Shown in pieces: positions 24,800-34,298 of a stretch of 64,000 nucleotides of DNA. This DNA is from Rathayibacter sp. Leaf185. Its GTDB lineage: Bacteria > Actinomycetota > Actinomycetes > Actinomycetales > Microbacteriaceae. A program made the position numbers and the translations under genes. Location of the stretch: assembly GCF_001423885.1 (NCBI RefSeq), contig NZ_LMPP01000002.1, positions 883,955-947,954 of the forward strand, read 5' to 3'. Every line of letters starts with the position of its first letter. Positions within the stretch are counted from its first letter, which is position 1. A model generated the notes under the pieces. The model was not told where the DNA came from, did no database searches, and was given only the letters and a program-made list of their open reading frames with translations.

Positions 24800-25534
24800 T
24801 CAGACGAAGAGGTTCGCGCGCTCGAGGTCTTCGGCGAAGTCCACCTCGACGGCGTAGAGGTCGGAGATGTCCATCGGCTCGACGAGCAGTCGGTCCTGCT
24901 CGATCGCCAACTCTATGCCACGCTCGAAGTAGTCCTGAGCGTCGACGCGGGCGAGCTGGCGGATGAGCGCCGGCTTGTCGGCGGCCGAGACGTAGTTGAT
25001 GCCGACGGCCTCGCCGAGGCCACCGCGCACCGTCTTGGAGAGCTGGTCGATGTAGCCCTCGGCGCTCGTCGTGTACTTGACCTCCTCGTCCGACACCTTC
25101 GCGGTGTTCACCGTGACGAAGGAGGTCTCCTTCGCGATGAGCGCTGCCGTGCGGTCGAGGATGCGAGGGTCGAAGACGACGTCGCCGTTCATCCACAGCA
25201 CCCCGCCCGAACCGGACGCCTGCAGGGCGCGCAGGAGACTCTTGGAGGTGTTGGTCTGGTCGTACTGCTCGTTGTAGACGAACGACGCCGAGGGGAAGGC
25301 CTCGATGATGTGCTCGAGCTTGTAGCCGACCACGATGCTCACCGGCGTGGCCGTACCGAACGCGTGGTGGATGTTGTCGAACTGCTGCTGCATGATCGTG
25401 CGGCCGTCGCTGAGGGGCGTCAGCGGCTTCGGGAGGGACCGGCCCAGCCGGCTGCCCATGCCCGCGGCGAGGATGACGACCGAGGACGGAGTGCCTGCGG
25501 TGCTCGAACTCGTCGAACCTGTGTGCATCGCCAT
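24800..25534 (-). CDS. nucleotidyltransferase, LicC/phosphocholine cytidylyltransferase-like
   Basis: A 244-residue NTP-transferase fold enzyme: VVILAAGMGSRLGRSLPKPLTPL is the NTP-binding loop, GVLWMNGDVVFDP holds the metal-binding Asp, and EVDFAEDLERA the second. Overall it resembles the LicC family, which makes CDP-choline-type activated alcohols; CDP-ethanolamine or a CDP-polyol are equally possible. It would supply the activated head group for the CDP-alcohol- or CDP-glycerol-using enzymes at 12.6 and 16.3 kb. ATG 25534 has a GAGGAGA Shine-Dalgarno. A TACACT at 25598-25593 on this strand could be the promoter -10 for the three-gene operon. Confidence 0.85.
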   Translation of the reverse strand: MAMHTGSTSSSTAGTPSSVVILAAGMGSRLGRSLPKPLTPLSDGRTIMQQQFDNIHHAFGTATPVSIVVGYKLEHIIEAFPSASFVYNEQYDQTNTSKSLLRALQASGSGGVLWMNGDVVFDPRILDRTAALIAKETSFVTVNTAKVSDEEVKYTTSAEGYIDQLSKTVRGGLGEAVGINYVSAADKPALIRQLARVDAQDYFERGIELAIEQDRLLVEPMDISDLYAVEVDFAEDLERANLFV

Positions 25535-25688
25535 GTCTTCTCCTCGTGTTAACCGCTGCGTATCGATCTGATTGCTCCCTGGGTCGAGACTTAGTGTACA
25601 GTTCCCGGCCTTTCAGGCCAGTGTGGTTGACGTCCCGCCGTGTCGGTGCGCTCCCGTCGGGGCCTGGGCGACTTGGTACCGTAGCCGG

Positions 25689-26603
25689 ATGACGTCCGCG
25701 ACGAACGCCGAGGCAGCCGAGCCCGAAGCCGCTCCCTCCGCGGATCCGCAGACCACGGCCGTGCCGCCGCTCGCGGGGGGGACTCCGGCCGAGGAGCCGA
25801 CGGTCGAGGGATCGCCGGGCGCGGACGAGCGGGACGGCGCTCCTCCCGTGGTCTTCGCCGTGCGGGGACTCACCCGCACCTTCGGCCGCACCGTCGCGGT
25901 CGATCGCATCGACCTCGAGGTCAGGGCGGGCACCTTCTGCGGCATCATCGGCCCCAACGGCGCGGGCAAGACGACCACGCTCTCGATGATGACCGGGCTC
26001 CTCCGCCCCGATGCCGGCCAGGTGCTCGTGCAGGGCGTCGACGTCTGGAAGGACCCGCGCGCGGCGAAGCGGCTCATCGGGGTGCTGCCCGACCGGCTCC
26101 GGCTCTTCGACCGGCTGACCGGTGCCCAGTTCCTCTACTACGCGGCCTCGCTCCGCGGGATCGACCGCACGACGGCGAAGCAGCGCATCGTCGAGCTCGC
26201 CGAGGCGCTCGGCCTGACCGACGCGCTCGAGCGCCTGATCTCCGACTACTCCGCGGGCATGGCCAAGAAGGTCGCTCTGGCCGGCGCGATGATCCACGCC
26301 CCGCGCGTCCTGGTGCTCGACGAGCCGTTCGAGTCGGTCGACCCCGTCTCGTCCGCCGCGGTCATCACCGTGCTGCGCCGCTTCGTCGCGGGAGGGGGCA
26401 CCGTGGTGCTCTCGAGCCACGGACTCGACTTCATCGAGCGCGTCTGCGACGACGTGGCCGTGATCGTCGGCGGGAAGGTGCTCGCCTCCGGATCGGTCGC
26501 GGAGGTCGCCGGTACCGCGACGCTCGAGGAGCGCTTCCTCGAGCTCGCGGGCGGCAAGCAGATCGCCGAGGGGCTGCAGTGGTTGCACGACTTCTCCGGC
26601 TGA
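25689..26603 (+). CDS. ABC transporter ATP-binding protein
   Basis: A 304-residue ATPase with a disordered Ala/Pro/Glu-rich N-terminal ~60 residues. Walker A IIGPNGAGKTTTL, a YSAGMAKKVALAGAM signature (SAG in place of SGG), Walker B VLVLDEPFESVDP and SSHGLDFIERVCD. Start ATG 25689 lies 6 nt after TACCGT (25677-25682), a leaderless arrangement. It is followed by the membrane gene overlapping by 25 nt, so the pair forms a transporter of the ABC-2/drug or membrane-remodelling class; substrate unknown. Confidence 0.9.
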   Translation: MTSATNAEAAEPEAAPSADPQTTAVPPLAGGTPAEEPTVEGSPGADERDGAPPVVFAVRGLTRTFGRTVAVDRIDLEVRAGTFCGIIGPNGAGKTTTLSMMTGLLRPDAGQVLVQGVDVWKDPRAAKRLIGVLPDRLRLFDRLTGAQFLYYAASLRGIDRTTAKQRIVELAEALGLTDALERLISDYSAGMAKKVALAGAMIHAPRVLVLDEPFESVDPVSSAAVITVLRRFVAGGGTVVLSSHGLDFIERVCDDVAVIVGGKVLASGSVAEVAGTATLEERFLELAGGKQIAEGLQWLHDFSG

Positions 26604-28129
26604 GGCTCGACGTCCTCCTCGGGGCGTTCCGCTCCGGGCCCGCGCACGCCGCCGGTGTCGTCCTCGGCGTGCTCGTGGTCGTCGCGGCGACGGCGGGCCT
26701 GCTCGCCGGAGCCCGTGCTCTCGAGCCGTCGAGCGGACTCGCGGGCGACGCCGTCGTGACCGGCGGCTCGCTGCTGACCCTCGGCTTCCTCGCGCTGCCC
26801 TTCCTTCTCGGCCCGGTCGATCCGATGGACCCCCGCGCGTTCCGGCTCTTCGACATCCCGAGCGCGCCCCTCGCCGGAGCCCTCGCGCTGGTCGGGCTGA
26901 TCTCGGTCCCCGTCCTCGCGCTCGCCGTGCTCGGCGCGGCGGTGATCCCGCTGTTCCCCGAGGCGGGGCTGCTCGCTGTCGTCGGTCCGCTGCTCGCGGT
27001 GCTCACGAGCGCGCTCCTCGCGCGGATCGGGCTCGCCGCCTCCGCCGCACTCGTCCCCTCGCGCACGGCCCGGGAGCTGCTCGCGGTGGTCGGACTCGTC
27101 CTGATGCTCGCGGTGCCGGTCGCCCTCGTCCTCGTCACGGGGCTCGACTGGGGAGGCGCGGGGTCGCGCGCCCTCGACGGCCTCTCCGGCGCGCTCGCCT
27201 CGACGCCCCTCGGGGCCGCCTGGGCGATCGCACCGGCGGCCGCCGCGGGCGACCCGGCCCCGTCGCTCCTGATCGCCCTGCTCACACTCGTAATCGCGGG
27301 CGGTGCCTGGTGGCTGATGGTCCGGCTGCTGACCGAGCGCCCGGAGCGCACCCACCGCCCCGCGCGGGGTGTGCGACTGGGCTGGTTCGACGCGCTGCCC
27401 GCCTCGCCCGCCGGGGCGATCGCCGCGCGGAGCATCACCTACTGGGCGCGCGACCCTCGCTATCAGGCCTCCCTCGTCGCCGTGCCGCTGCTCCCCGTCG
27501 TCACGATCGTGCTGCTGGCGGTCGTGGGGGTGCCGTTCCCGCTGCTGTCGCTGCTCCCGGTGCCGCTCGTCGTGCTCTTCCTCGGCTGGTTCCTGCACAA
27601 CGACACCGCCTACGACGGGTCCGCCTTCTGGCTGCACGTGGCGGCGGGCGTGCGCGGCCGCGCCGACCGCCTCGGCCGGGCGTTCCCGACCCTCCTGCTC
27701 GGACTGCCCGTCGTGCTGCTCGGCTCGCTGGTGAGCAGCGCCACCTCGGGGCTCGACGGCTCCTTCCCCGTGCTCCTCGCGGCCAACACCTGCCTGCTGC
27801 TCGTGCCGGCCGGAGTCGCGAGCGCGGTGTCGGCGCGGCTCGCCTACCCCGCTCCGCGGCCCGGCGACAGCGCTTTCGTGCAGCCGCAGGCCCCGGGAGC
27901 GAGCGGCGCGGGCCCGCAGGCGCTCGCGTTCGGACTCGGGCTGCTGCTCGCGGCGCCGACCGTGGTGCTCGCCATCCGCGCGCTGTTCATCGACCAGGAG
28001 GCGGTGTCGACCGCCATCATCACCGGCTTCGGCAGTGCCGTGGTCGTGTTCGGCCTCGGCGTCCTCGTGGGCGGCTGGCTGTTCGACCGCCGGGCGGCCG
28101 AGCTCGTCTCGTTCACGAGCCGCTACTGA
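26579..28129 (+). CDS. ABC transporter permease partner, polytopic membrane protein
   Basis: A 516-residue protein with about twelve hydrophobic segments, beginning at GTG 26579 inside the end of the ATPase gene. It has no conserved catalytic motif; RSITYWARDPRYQASLVAVPLLPV is a recurring segment of actinobacterial ABC permease partners. The tight overlap and orientation make it the membrane component of the upstream ATPase. Function unknown. Confidence 0.8.
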   Translation: MVARLLRLRLDVLLGAFRSGPAHAAGVVLGVLVVVAATAGLLAGARALEPSSGLAGDAVVTGGSLLTLGFLALPFLLGPVDPMDPRAFRLFDIPSAPLAGALALVGLISVPVLALAVLGAAVIPLFPEAGLLAVVGPLLAVLTSALLARIGLAASAALVPSRTARELLAVVGLVLMLAVPVALVLVTGLDWGGAGSRALDGLSGALASTPLGAAWAIAPAAAAGDPAPSLLIALLTLVIAGGAWWLMVRLLTERPERTHRPARGVRLGWFDALPASPAGAIAARSITYWARDPRYQASLVAVPLLPVVTIVLLAVVGVPFPLLSLLPVPLVVLFLGWFLHNDTAYDGSAFWLHVAAGVRGRADRLGRAFPTLLLGLPVVLLGSLVSSATSGLDGSFPVLLAANTCLLLVPAGVASAVSARLAYPAPRPGDSAFVQPQAPGASGAGPQALAFGLGLLLAAPTVVLAIRALFIDQEAVSTAIITGFGSAVVVFGLGVLVGGWLFDRRAAELVSFTSRY

Positions 28130-28164
28130 GCCTCCTGGGACGTGCCGCGCGTAGAATCCTCGCC

Positions 28165-28446
28165 ATGACGACCCTTCCCACGAACAGCAGCTCCGACCCC
28201 CTCGAGGGCGGCGGAGGAACCGCCACGCTCGACCGCGAGCTCGAGGAGCTCCTCAACCAGGAGACGATCGAGCCCGGCGATCACGAGCGCTTCTCGCACT
28301 ACGTGCCGAAGGACAAGATCCTCGAGAGCGCGATGACCGGCAAGCCCGTCCGCGCACTCTGCGGCAAGAAGTGGCTGCCGGGCCGCGACCCCGAGAAGTT
28401 CCCGGTCTGCCCGTCCTGCAAGGAGATCTACGCCCGGATGAAGTAG
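28165..28446 (+). CDS. DUF3039 domain-containing protein
   Basis: A 93-residue protein of the DUF3039 family: ERFSHYVPKDKILESAMTGKPVRALCGKKW followed by FPVCPSCKEIYARM. The three-cysteine arrangement CGKKW...CPSC suggests a small zinc ribbon, an inference from spacing. Start ATG 28165 is 7 nt downstream of TAGAAT (28152-28157), implying a leaderless transcript. It converges on pncB. Function unknown; conserved across Actinobacteria. Confidence 0.9.
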   Translation: MTTLPTNSSSDPLEGGGGTATLDRELEELLNQETIEPGDHERFSHYVPKDKILESAMTGKPVRALCGKKWLPGRDPEKFPVCPSCKEIYARMK

Positions 28447-28454
28447 GGCGCGGC

Positions 28455-29759
28455 TCAGGCGTACCGCGTCGGCAGCACCGGGTCGCCGCGGCCCAGGCGC
28501 AGGGCGTCCTGCGGCAGCTCGAGCACCGCGTTCGCGTGGTGCTCGCGGGCGGCCGTGACGCCCTGCGGTCCGAGGTAGTCCGGCAGGATCCGGCCGCCGT
28601 CGACCAGGGGCACCAGCAGCGCGCGCTCGCCCTCGCCGACCGCGCCCTCGGGGCCGGCGCCGACGTGCACGACCTCCTCGATCGCGATGCCGTCGTCCGA
28701 GAGGAGGCGGCCCGCGGCCTTCCGACCGCCGATGGACGCCTTCGCGATCGACTTCTTGGCCACGGCGACCCACTCGCCGGTGTCGTCCTCGTGCGCGACG
28801 AGCTTGTAGACCATGCCCGCCGTCGGGTGGCCCGAGCCGGTCGCGACGGAGGTGCCGACCCCGTAGGAGTCGACGGGGGAGGCGGACAGCGCCGCGATGC
28901 CGTACTCGTCGAGATCGTTGGTGACAGTGATCCTCGTGCCTGTCGCTCCGAGGGCGTCGAGCTGCGCGCGCACGGCGGCCACCTGCTGCGGCAGATCGCC
29001 GGAGTCGATCCTCACGGCTCCGAGACCGGTGCCCGCCACGCGCACGGCGAGATCGACCGCGGCGGTCACGTCGTAGGTGTCGACCAGGAGGGTCGTGCCC
29101 GGGCCGAGCGCTGCGACCTGCGCGCGGAACGCCTCCTCCTCGGAGTCGTGGAGCAGGGTGAAGGCGTGCGCGGAGGTGCCCATCGTCGGCACGCCCCAGC
29201 TGCGGCCCGCCTCGAGGTTCGAGGTCGCGCCGAACCCGGCGATGTAGGCGGCGCGGGCCGCTGCGATGGCCGAGCGCTCACCGGCACGGCGCGATCCCAT
29301 CTCGGCGAGCGGCCGGCCGTCGGCGGCCGACACCATCCGCGCGGCGGCGCTCGCGACGGCGCTGTCGTGGTTGAGGACGCTCAGGACCAGGGTCTCGAGC
29401 AGAACGCCCTCGGCGAAGGGCGCCTCGACGATCAGCACGGGCGATCCGGGGAGGTAGATCTCGCCCTCGCGGTATCCCCAGACGTCGCCGCGGAAGCGGT
29501 AGTCGGCCAGCCAGTCGAGCGTGCGGGAGTCGACCACGCGGTTCTCGCGCAGCCAGTCGAGCTCCGGCTCGCCGAAGCGGAACCTCGAGATCAGCTCGAG
29601 CAGGCGGCCGGTCCCGGCGAGCACGCCGTAGCGGCGGCCGGGCGGCAGGCTCCTGGCGAACACCTCGAACATGCAGCGGCGGTCGGCGGTGCCGCTGCCG
29701 AGAGCGCCCTCGACCATCGTGAGCTCGTAGCGGTCGGTGAGGAACGACGTCGCATCCAT
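28455..29759 (-). CDS. pncB: nicotinate phosphoribosyltransferase
   Basis: A 434-residue enzyme of NAD salvage that joins nicotinate and PRPP to nicotinate mononucleotide. Signatures: N-terminal [43 protein letters not shown], the [11 protein letters not shown] and [10 protein letters not shown] phosphoribosyl-binding segments and [19 protein letters not shown]. Starting at ATG 29759 gives the canonical N-terminus; longer in-frame extensions lack support. It is divergent from murI, the two starts being 42 bp apart, and converges on DUF3039. Confidence 0.94.
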   Translation of the reverse strand: MDATSFLTDRYELTMVEGALGSGTADRRCMFEVFARSLPPGRRYGVLAGTGRLLELISRFRFGEPELDWLRENRVVDSRTLDWLADYRFRGDVWGYREGEIYLPGSPVLIVEAPFAEGVLLETLVLSVLNHDSAVASAAARMVSAADGRPLAEMGSRRAGERSAIAAARAAYIAGFGATSNLEAGRSWGVPTMGTSAHAFTLLHDSEEEAFRAQVAALGPGTTLLVDTYDVTAAVDLAVRVAGTGLGAVRIDSGDLPQQVAAVRAQLDALGATGTRITVTNDLDEYGIAALSASPVDSYGVGTSVATGSGHPTAGMVYKLVAHEDDTGEWVAVAKKSIAKASIGGRKAAGRLLSDDGIAIEEVVHVGAGPEGAVGEGERALLVPLVDGGRILPDYLGPQGVTAAREHHANAVLELPQDALRLGRGDPVLPTRYA

Positions 29760-29800
29760 CCGACCAGTGTTCCACGAGGGCGCCGGTAGGCTCGTCTCCC

Positions 29801-30661
29801 GTGACGGACGCACCCATCGGCATCTTCGACTCCGGGGTCGGCGGTCTCACGGTCGCCCGCTCGGTGATCGACCAGCTGCAGAACGAGTCGATCGTCTACC
29901 TCGGCGACACCGCGCACTCGCCCTACGGGCCCAAGCCCCTGGCCGACGTCCGCGCCTACGCCCTCGACACGCTCGACACCCTGGTCGACCAGGGGGCGAA
30001 GCTGCTCGTCATCGCCTGCAACACCGCCTCGGCCGCGATGATGCGCGATGCCCGCGAGCGCTACACGATCGGCCGCGGCATCCCGGTCGTCGAGGTCATC
30101 CAGCCAGCAGTGCGCAGCGCCGTGCGCGACACCCGCAACCGCCGGGTCGGCGTCATCGGCACGGTGGGGACCATCCGCTCGCGCGCCTACGACGACGCCT
30201 TCGTCGCGGCCCCGGACCTCGAGCTCGTGACCGCGGCGTGCCCGAGCTTCGTCGAGTTCGTCGAGGCGGGCATCACCTGGAGCGACGAGCTGCTGGCGAT
30301 CGCCGAGGAGTACCTCGCGCCGCTCAAGGCGGCGGGAGTGGACACCCTCGTCCTCGGCTGCACCCACTACCCGCTGCTGCGCGGCGCCATCGCCTACGTG
30401 ATGGGCCCGGACGTCCGCCTGGTGTCGAGCGCCGAGGAGACCGCGCTCGACGTCTACCGGACGCTCGTCGCCCACGGCCTGCAGCGCACCTCCTCCGCCC
30501 CGCCGAGCTACCGCTGGGAGGAGACCGGATCGAGCGACTTCGTCCGCCTCGCCCGAAGGTTCCTCGGGCCCGAGGTCTCGAGCGTCGATCTCGTCGAGAC
30601 CGGAACCATCAATCTGCGCGAGCTCGACCGGGCCGCGCCCCAGACAGGGAGCCCCCAGTGA
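29801..30661 (+). CDS. murI: glutamate racemase
   Basis: A 286-residue enzyme that supplies D-glutamate for peptidoglycan. [13 protein letters not shown], the Cys73 in [10 protein letters not shown] and Cys187 in LGCTHYPLL give the catalytic pair; FVEFVEAG and [11 protein letters not shown] are also conserved. GTG 29801 lies 8 nt after TAGGCT (29787-29792), so the transcript is probably leaderless. First gene of a three-gene run, murI-rph-rdgB, with 4-nt overlaps, an order common in Actinobacteria. Confidence 0.97.
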   Translation: MTDAPIGIFDSGVGGLTVARSVIDQLQNESIVYLGDTAHSPYGPKPLADVRAYALDTLDTLVDQGAKLLVIACNTASAAMMRDARERYTIGRGIPVVEVIQPAVRSAVRDTRNRRVGVIGTVGTIRSRAYDDAFVAAPDLELVTAACPSFVEFVEAGITWSDELLAIAEEYLAPLKAAGVDTLVLGCTHYPLLRGAIAYVMGPDVRLVSSAEETALDVYRTLVAHGLQRTSSAPPSYRWEETGSSDFVRLARRFLGPEVSSVDLVETGTINLRELDRAAPQTGSPQ

Positions 30662-31419
30662 CCGACAGCACCGCCAGCACCGTGAAGCGCAAGGACGGCC
30701 GCGCGGCCGACGAGCTGCGCACCGTGACGATCGAGCGCGGCTGGAGCACGCAGGCCGAGGGCTCGGCGCTCGTCTCGTTCGGCAACACCAAGGTCCTCTG
30801 CACCGCCTCCTTCACCAACGGCGTCCCGCGCTGGCTCCAGGGCAAGGGCAAGGGCTGGGTGACCGCCGAGTACGCCATGCTGCCGCGCTCGACCAACTCG
30901 CGGATGGACCGCGAGGCGGTCAAGGGCAAGGTCGGCGGGCGCACCCACGAGATCTCGCGCCTGATCGGCCGCAGCCTCCGCGCGGTCGTCGACATGAAGG
31001 CGCTCGGCGAGAACACGATCGTGATCGACTGCGACGTTCTGCAGGCCGACGGCGGCACTCGGACCGCGGCGATCACGGGTGCCTACGTCGCCCTGGTGGA
31101 CGCCATCGAGTGGGCTCGGGGCAAGAAGTACGTGGGGCAGAAGGCGACCCCGCTGATCGACAGCCTCTCGGCCGTCTCCGTCGGCATCATCGACGGCGTC
31201 CCGATGCTCGACCTCGCCTACGTCGAGGACGTGCGGGCAGAGACCGACATGAACGTCGTCGTCACCGGCCGCGGCCTCTTCGTCGAGGTGCAGGGCACGG
31301 CCGAGGGCGCTCCCTTCGACCGGCGCGAGCTCGACGCGCTGCTCGACCTCGCCGTCGCCGGTGCGGCCGACCTCGCCCGCATCCAGGCGGAGGCGCTCGC
31401 CGCGGAGCCGTCCGCGTGA
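30658..31419 (+). CDS. rph: ribonuclease PH
   Basis: A 253-residue phosphorolytic 3'-to-5' exoribonuclease that trims tRNA 3' ends. [19 protein letters not shown], the phosphate-binding [15 protein letters not shown] region, [37 protein letters not shown] and the C-terminal [18 protein letters not shown] motif are all present. GTG 30658 overlaps the murI stop (GTGA). Length is normal for the family. Confidence 0.97.
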   Translation: MTDSTASTVKRKDGRAADELRTVTIERGWSTQAEGSALVSFGNTKVLCTASFTNGVPRWLQGKGKGWVTAEYAMLPRSTNSRMDREAVKGKVGGRTHEISRLIGRSLRAVVDMKALGENTIVIDCDVLQADGGTRTAAITGAYVALVDAIEWARGKKYVGQKATPLIDSLSAVSVGIIDGVPMLDLAYVEDVRAETDMNVVVTGRGLFVEVQGTAEGAPFDRRELDALLDLAVAGAADLARIQAEALAAEPSA

Positions 31420-32033
31420 GCCTGGATCTCGTCCTCGCCACCCACAACGCGGGCAAGGTCGAGGAGTTCCGCGCGATGCTCGCCGGTGCTCTGCCGGGCG
31501 TCGGCGTACGCGCGTACGACGGGCCGGAGCCGGTCGAGGACGGGGTCTCGTTCGCCGAGAACGCGCTGATCAAGGCGCGTGCGGCGGCGGCCCACACCGG
31601 CCTCGTGGCGCTGGCCGACGACTCCGGCATCTGCGTCGACGTGCTCGGAGGCGCACCCGGCATCTTCTCGGCGCGCTGGTCGGGCCGTGCGCACGACGCC
31701 ACCGCGAACCTCGAGCTGCTGCTCGCTCAGCTCGCCGATGTGAAGGCCGAGCACCGCGGGGCGCACTTCAGCTGCACGATCGCGCTCGTCGTCCCCGGCT
31801 CCGTGATCCCCGGCGGCCAGGAGATCGTGGTCGAGGGCCGCTGGGACGGAGCGATCGCCGGCGCCCCGCGCGGCACGAACGGCCACGGCTACGATCCGGT
31901 GTTCGTCCCGGAGTCGGGTGCCCTCACCGCGGCCGAGCTCGCGCCCGAGCAGAAGAACGCCCGCAGCCACCGTGCCCGGGCGTTCACCGCGCTCCGCTCC
32001 GAGCTCGTCGCGCTGGAGTCGCGCCTGGGCTGA
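31416..32033 (+). CDS. rdgB: non-canonical purine NTP pyrophosphatase (RdgB/HAM1)
   Basis: A 205-residue HAM1-family enzyme hydrolysing ITP, dITP and [21 protein letters not shown] is the N-terminal nucleotide-binding SHNxxK-like motif, [14 protein letters not shown] and [25 protein letters not shown] carry the metal-binding acid residues and NGHGYDPVF the base-binding loop. GTG 31416 overlaps the rph stop (GTGA). Last gene of the murI operon; converges on dedA. Confidence 0.96.
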   Translation: MSLDLVLATHNAGKVEEFRAMLAGALPGVGVRAYDGPEPVEDGVSFAENALIKARAAAAHTGLVALADDSGICVDVLGGAPGIFSARWSGRAHDATANLELLLAQLADVKAEHRGAHFSCTIALVVPGSVIPGGQEIVVEGRWDGAIAGAPRGTNGHGYDPVFVPESGALTAAELAPEQKNARSHRARAFTALRSELVALESRLG

Positions 32034-32053
32034 CGCTGGTCGGCGCTGCGCTC

Positions 32054-32794
32054 TCAGTGCTTGGGGCGCTTGTTGTCGAGGGCGTCCTGGTCGAGGACGT
32101 AGGCGGCCGACTCGCTCGAGTCGGTCTCCTTGTCGTTCGCGAGGCGGGCCTTGCGGCGCTGCTGGAAGAAGTGGAACAGCGTCGGCACGAGCGCGAGGAG
32201 CACCGCGCCGATCAGGATGACGTCGATGTAGTGCGACACGAAGTCGGCGACCGGCGGGATGAAGGCGAGGAGCCAGCCCAGGAGGGTCACGCCGCTGCCC
32301 CAGATCAGCGCGCCGATCAGGTTGTAGAGGCTGTACTTGCGGTAGTTCATGTGCGCGACTCCCGCGGCGATCGGCGCGAAGGTGCGCACGATCGGCACGA
32401 ATCGCGCGAGGATCACGGCGAAGCCGCCGAAGCGCTCGAAGAACGCGTTGGTCCGCTTGACGTTCTCGATGCTGAAGAAGCCCGACTCCTTGCGCTCGAA
32501 GATGCGCGGACCGGCCTTGTGCCCGATCAGATAGCCGACCTCGCCCCCCAGGAATGCGGCGAACCCGATCGCGAGGCAGATGAGCCAGATCGGCACGCCG
32601 AGCCCGCCGTTCGCCGCGTTCTCGTGCGCCAGCAGGCCGGTGATGATGAGGAGGGTGTCGCCGGGGAAGAGGAAGCCGATCAGAAGCCCGGTCTCGGCGA
32701 ACACGATCAGGCAGACCACCAGGACGCCCCACGGGCCGAACGAGGTGAGGATCGTCTCCGGGTCGAGCCAGGGGATCAGGGCGGCGTGGTTCAA
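32054..32794 (-). CDS. DedA family membrane protein
   Basis: A 246-residue membrane protein with about five helices and the family motifs FLFPGDTLLIITGLLA, FLGGEVGYLIGHKAGPR and [31 protein letters not shown]. The last corresponds to the conserved R-x-x-P-x-x-R segment of DedA proteins, which are lipid scramblases/flippases such as UptA and PetA. The start codon is a rare TTG (32794), preceded by GGAG; TACGCT at 32826-32821 on this strand is a -10 candidate. C-terminal ~50 residues are charged. Confidence 0.92.
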   Translation of the reverse strand: MNHAALIPWLDPETILTSFGPWGVLVVCLIVFAETGLLIGFLFPGDTLLIITGLLAHENAANGGLGVPIWLICLAIGFAAFLGGEVGYLIGHKAGPRIFERKESGFFSIENVKRTNAFFERFGGFAVILARFVPIVRTFAPIAAGVAHMNYRKYSLYNLIGALIWGSGVTLLGWLLAFIPPVADFVSHYIDVILIGAVLLALVPTLFHFFQQRRKARLANDKETDSSESAAYVLDQDALDNKRPKH

Positions 32795-32840
32795 CGGTTC
32801 TCCAGTCGATCAGTGCGCTCAGCGTACCGTCGGACCGTCG

Positions 32841-32921
32841 TGCGGAAGGTGGGACTCGAACCCACATGCCTCTCGGCACAGGAACCTAAATCCTGCGTGT
32901 CTGCCATTCCACCACTCCCGC
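32841..32921 (-). tRNA. tRNA-Leu (anticodon TAG)
   Basis: 81 nt on the minus strand. Acceptor stem GCGGGAG/CTTCCGC with one G:T pair, discriminator A at 32841, anticodon stem CAGGA/TCCTG enclosing TTTAGGT (anticodon TAG), a GTGCC-GAGA-GGCAT variable arm typical of class II tRNAs and a GGGTTCGAGTCCC T-arm. CCA not encoded. A TAGACT on the same strand (32940-32935) is a likely -10, 14 nt before the 5' end. Confidence 0.96.
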
Positions 32922-32949
32922 GAGTGCGGGTCCCAGTCTAGGAGGGGCC

Positions 32950-34239
32950 TCAGGACGCAGCCTCGGCGCCACCGGGCCTGCGGTGCGGCAGGTAGCGCGG
33001 GATCCAGCGCGCGAGCGCCGCGGCGCCGGCGAGGCCGAGCACTCCCATCGCCCCCGCGGCGAACGGCAGCGAGACCACGGCCGTCAGCACCGACACGATG
33101 ATCGGCGCCGCAGCGTTGCCCGCGTCACCGGTGAAGCGGAACGCGCCGAGGAACGGGGCCGGATCGTCGGGAGGCGCGAGGTCGGCTCCGATCGTCATCA
33201 GGATCCCGGAGCCGATGCCGTTCGCGAGCGCGAGGATGCACGCGACGGCCACGAACCACGGCACGGGATCGACAGCGAAGAGGGTGAGCACGAGGACCAG
33301 GTGTCCTGCTCCCAGCCCGATCATCGAGGGGATCGCCGTGGCGCCGCGGCCGAAGCGGTCCATCACCTGGCCGCCCGCGTAGAAGAGAGCGAAGTCGATG
33401 GCGCCGGCGATGCCGATGATGATCGCCGTCTGCGTCTCGGCGAGCCCGATGCTGACCGCCCAGAGCGGGAGGATGAGCGTCCGGCTGGCGCGGAGCGCCC
33501 CGATCACCGCCGCTCCGGTGCCCATGCGGGCGAGGACGCCCCTGTGCTCGCGCAGCGTCCTGACCAGGCCGTGGGACGACTCCGGGACGAGCGCCGCCTC
33601 GTCGACGGTGCCTGCGGTGGTGCCGGCCGCGGCCTGGGCTCTGCGCAGCACCGTCGCCGGGTCGGGGACGAGCAGCAGCACGACGACCGCCGCGACGCAG
33701 CAGACGATGTGCACCCAGAAGACCGACTCGACCGATCCGGTCAGGTGCACGACTCCCGCCGCGAGGAAGGGACCGACGAACCAGCCCGCGCGGAACGCCC
33801 CCGCCAGCGCGCTCAGCGCCCGGGCCCGGTGGCTGATCGGCACGAACGACGTCATGAAGGCGTGCCGCGCGAGCCCGAAGACCGCCGTGGCGAGGCCGAT
33901 GATGAAGACCCCGATCGTGAGGCCGACCCACGAGGTCGACAGCAGGCAGATCACGAGCCCGATGATCGAGGCGGCGGAGGCGCTCAGCATCGCGCCGCGC
34001 TCGCCGATCCGCGAGACGATCCAGCCGCTCGGGATGTCGCCCGCGAGCTCGCCGATCATGATCATCCCGGCCACGAGCCCGGCCAGAGCGAGTGTCGCAC
34101 CGAGATTGCCCGCCGCGGCGGGCAGGAGGGGGATGATCGCTCCCTCGCCGATCGAGAAGAGCAGGGTCGGCAGGAAGGTGGAGAGCAGCAGCGGACCGAC
34201 GGGGAAGGGGCGCTCTGCGGGGACGGTCACCGTGTCCAT
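32950..34239 (-). CDS. MFS transporter
   Basis: A 429-residue twelve-helix major facilitator protein. The loop 2-3 motif is the degenerate GELAGDIPSGWIVSRIGERGAML; the central loop (about residues 195-230, PDPATVLRRAQAAAGTT) is cytoplasmic. I take ATG 34239; an upstream in-frame GTG at 34278 would add 13 residues and encroach on the prfB promoter. Multidrug or metabolite export is the usual assignment, substrate unknown. Its stop is about 28 bp from the tRNA-Leu gene. Divergent from prfB. Confidence 0.88.
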   Translation of the reverse strand: MDTVTVPAERPFPVGPLLLSTFLPTLLFSIGEGAIIPLLPAAAGNLGATLALAGLVAGMIMIGELAGDIPSGWIVSRIGERGAMLSASAASIIGLVICLLSTSWVGLTIGVFIIGLATAVFGLARHAFMTSFVPISHRARALSALAGAFRAGWFVGPFLAAGVVHLTGSVESVFWVHIVCCVAAVVVLLLVPDPATVLRRAQAAAGTTAGTVDEAALVPESSHGLVRTLREHRGVLARMGTGAAVIGALRASRTLILPLWAVSIGLAETQTAIIIGIAGAIDFALFYAGGQVMDRFGRGATAIPSMIGLGAGHLVLVLTLFAVDPVPWFVAVACILALANGIGSGILMTIGADLAPPDDPAPFLGAFRFTGDAGNAAAPIIVSVLTAVVSLPFAAGAMGVLGLAGAAALARWIPRYLPHRRPGGAEAAS

Positions 34240-34298
34240 GCTAGGTCGGCGCGGGCCTCCGTCTGCTCCCACCGACACCCCGGTAGTCTGAGAGGACC

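Noticed and set aside
32950..34278. Upstream GTG 34278 as start of the MFS gene
   Set aside because: It would place the coding region over the prfB promoter area and lacks a clear Shine-Dalgarno; ATG 34239 gives the usual N-terminus. Not decisive.
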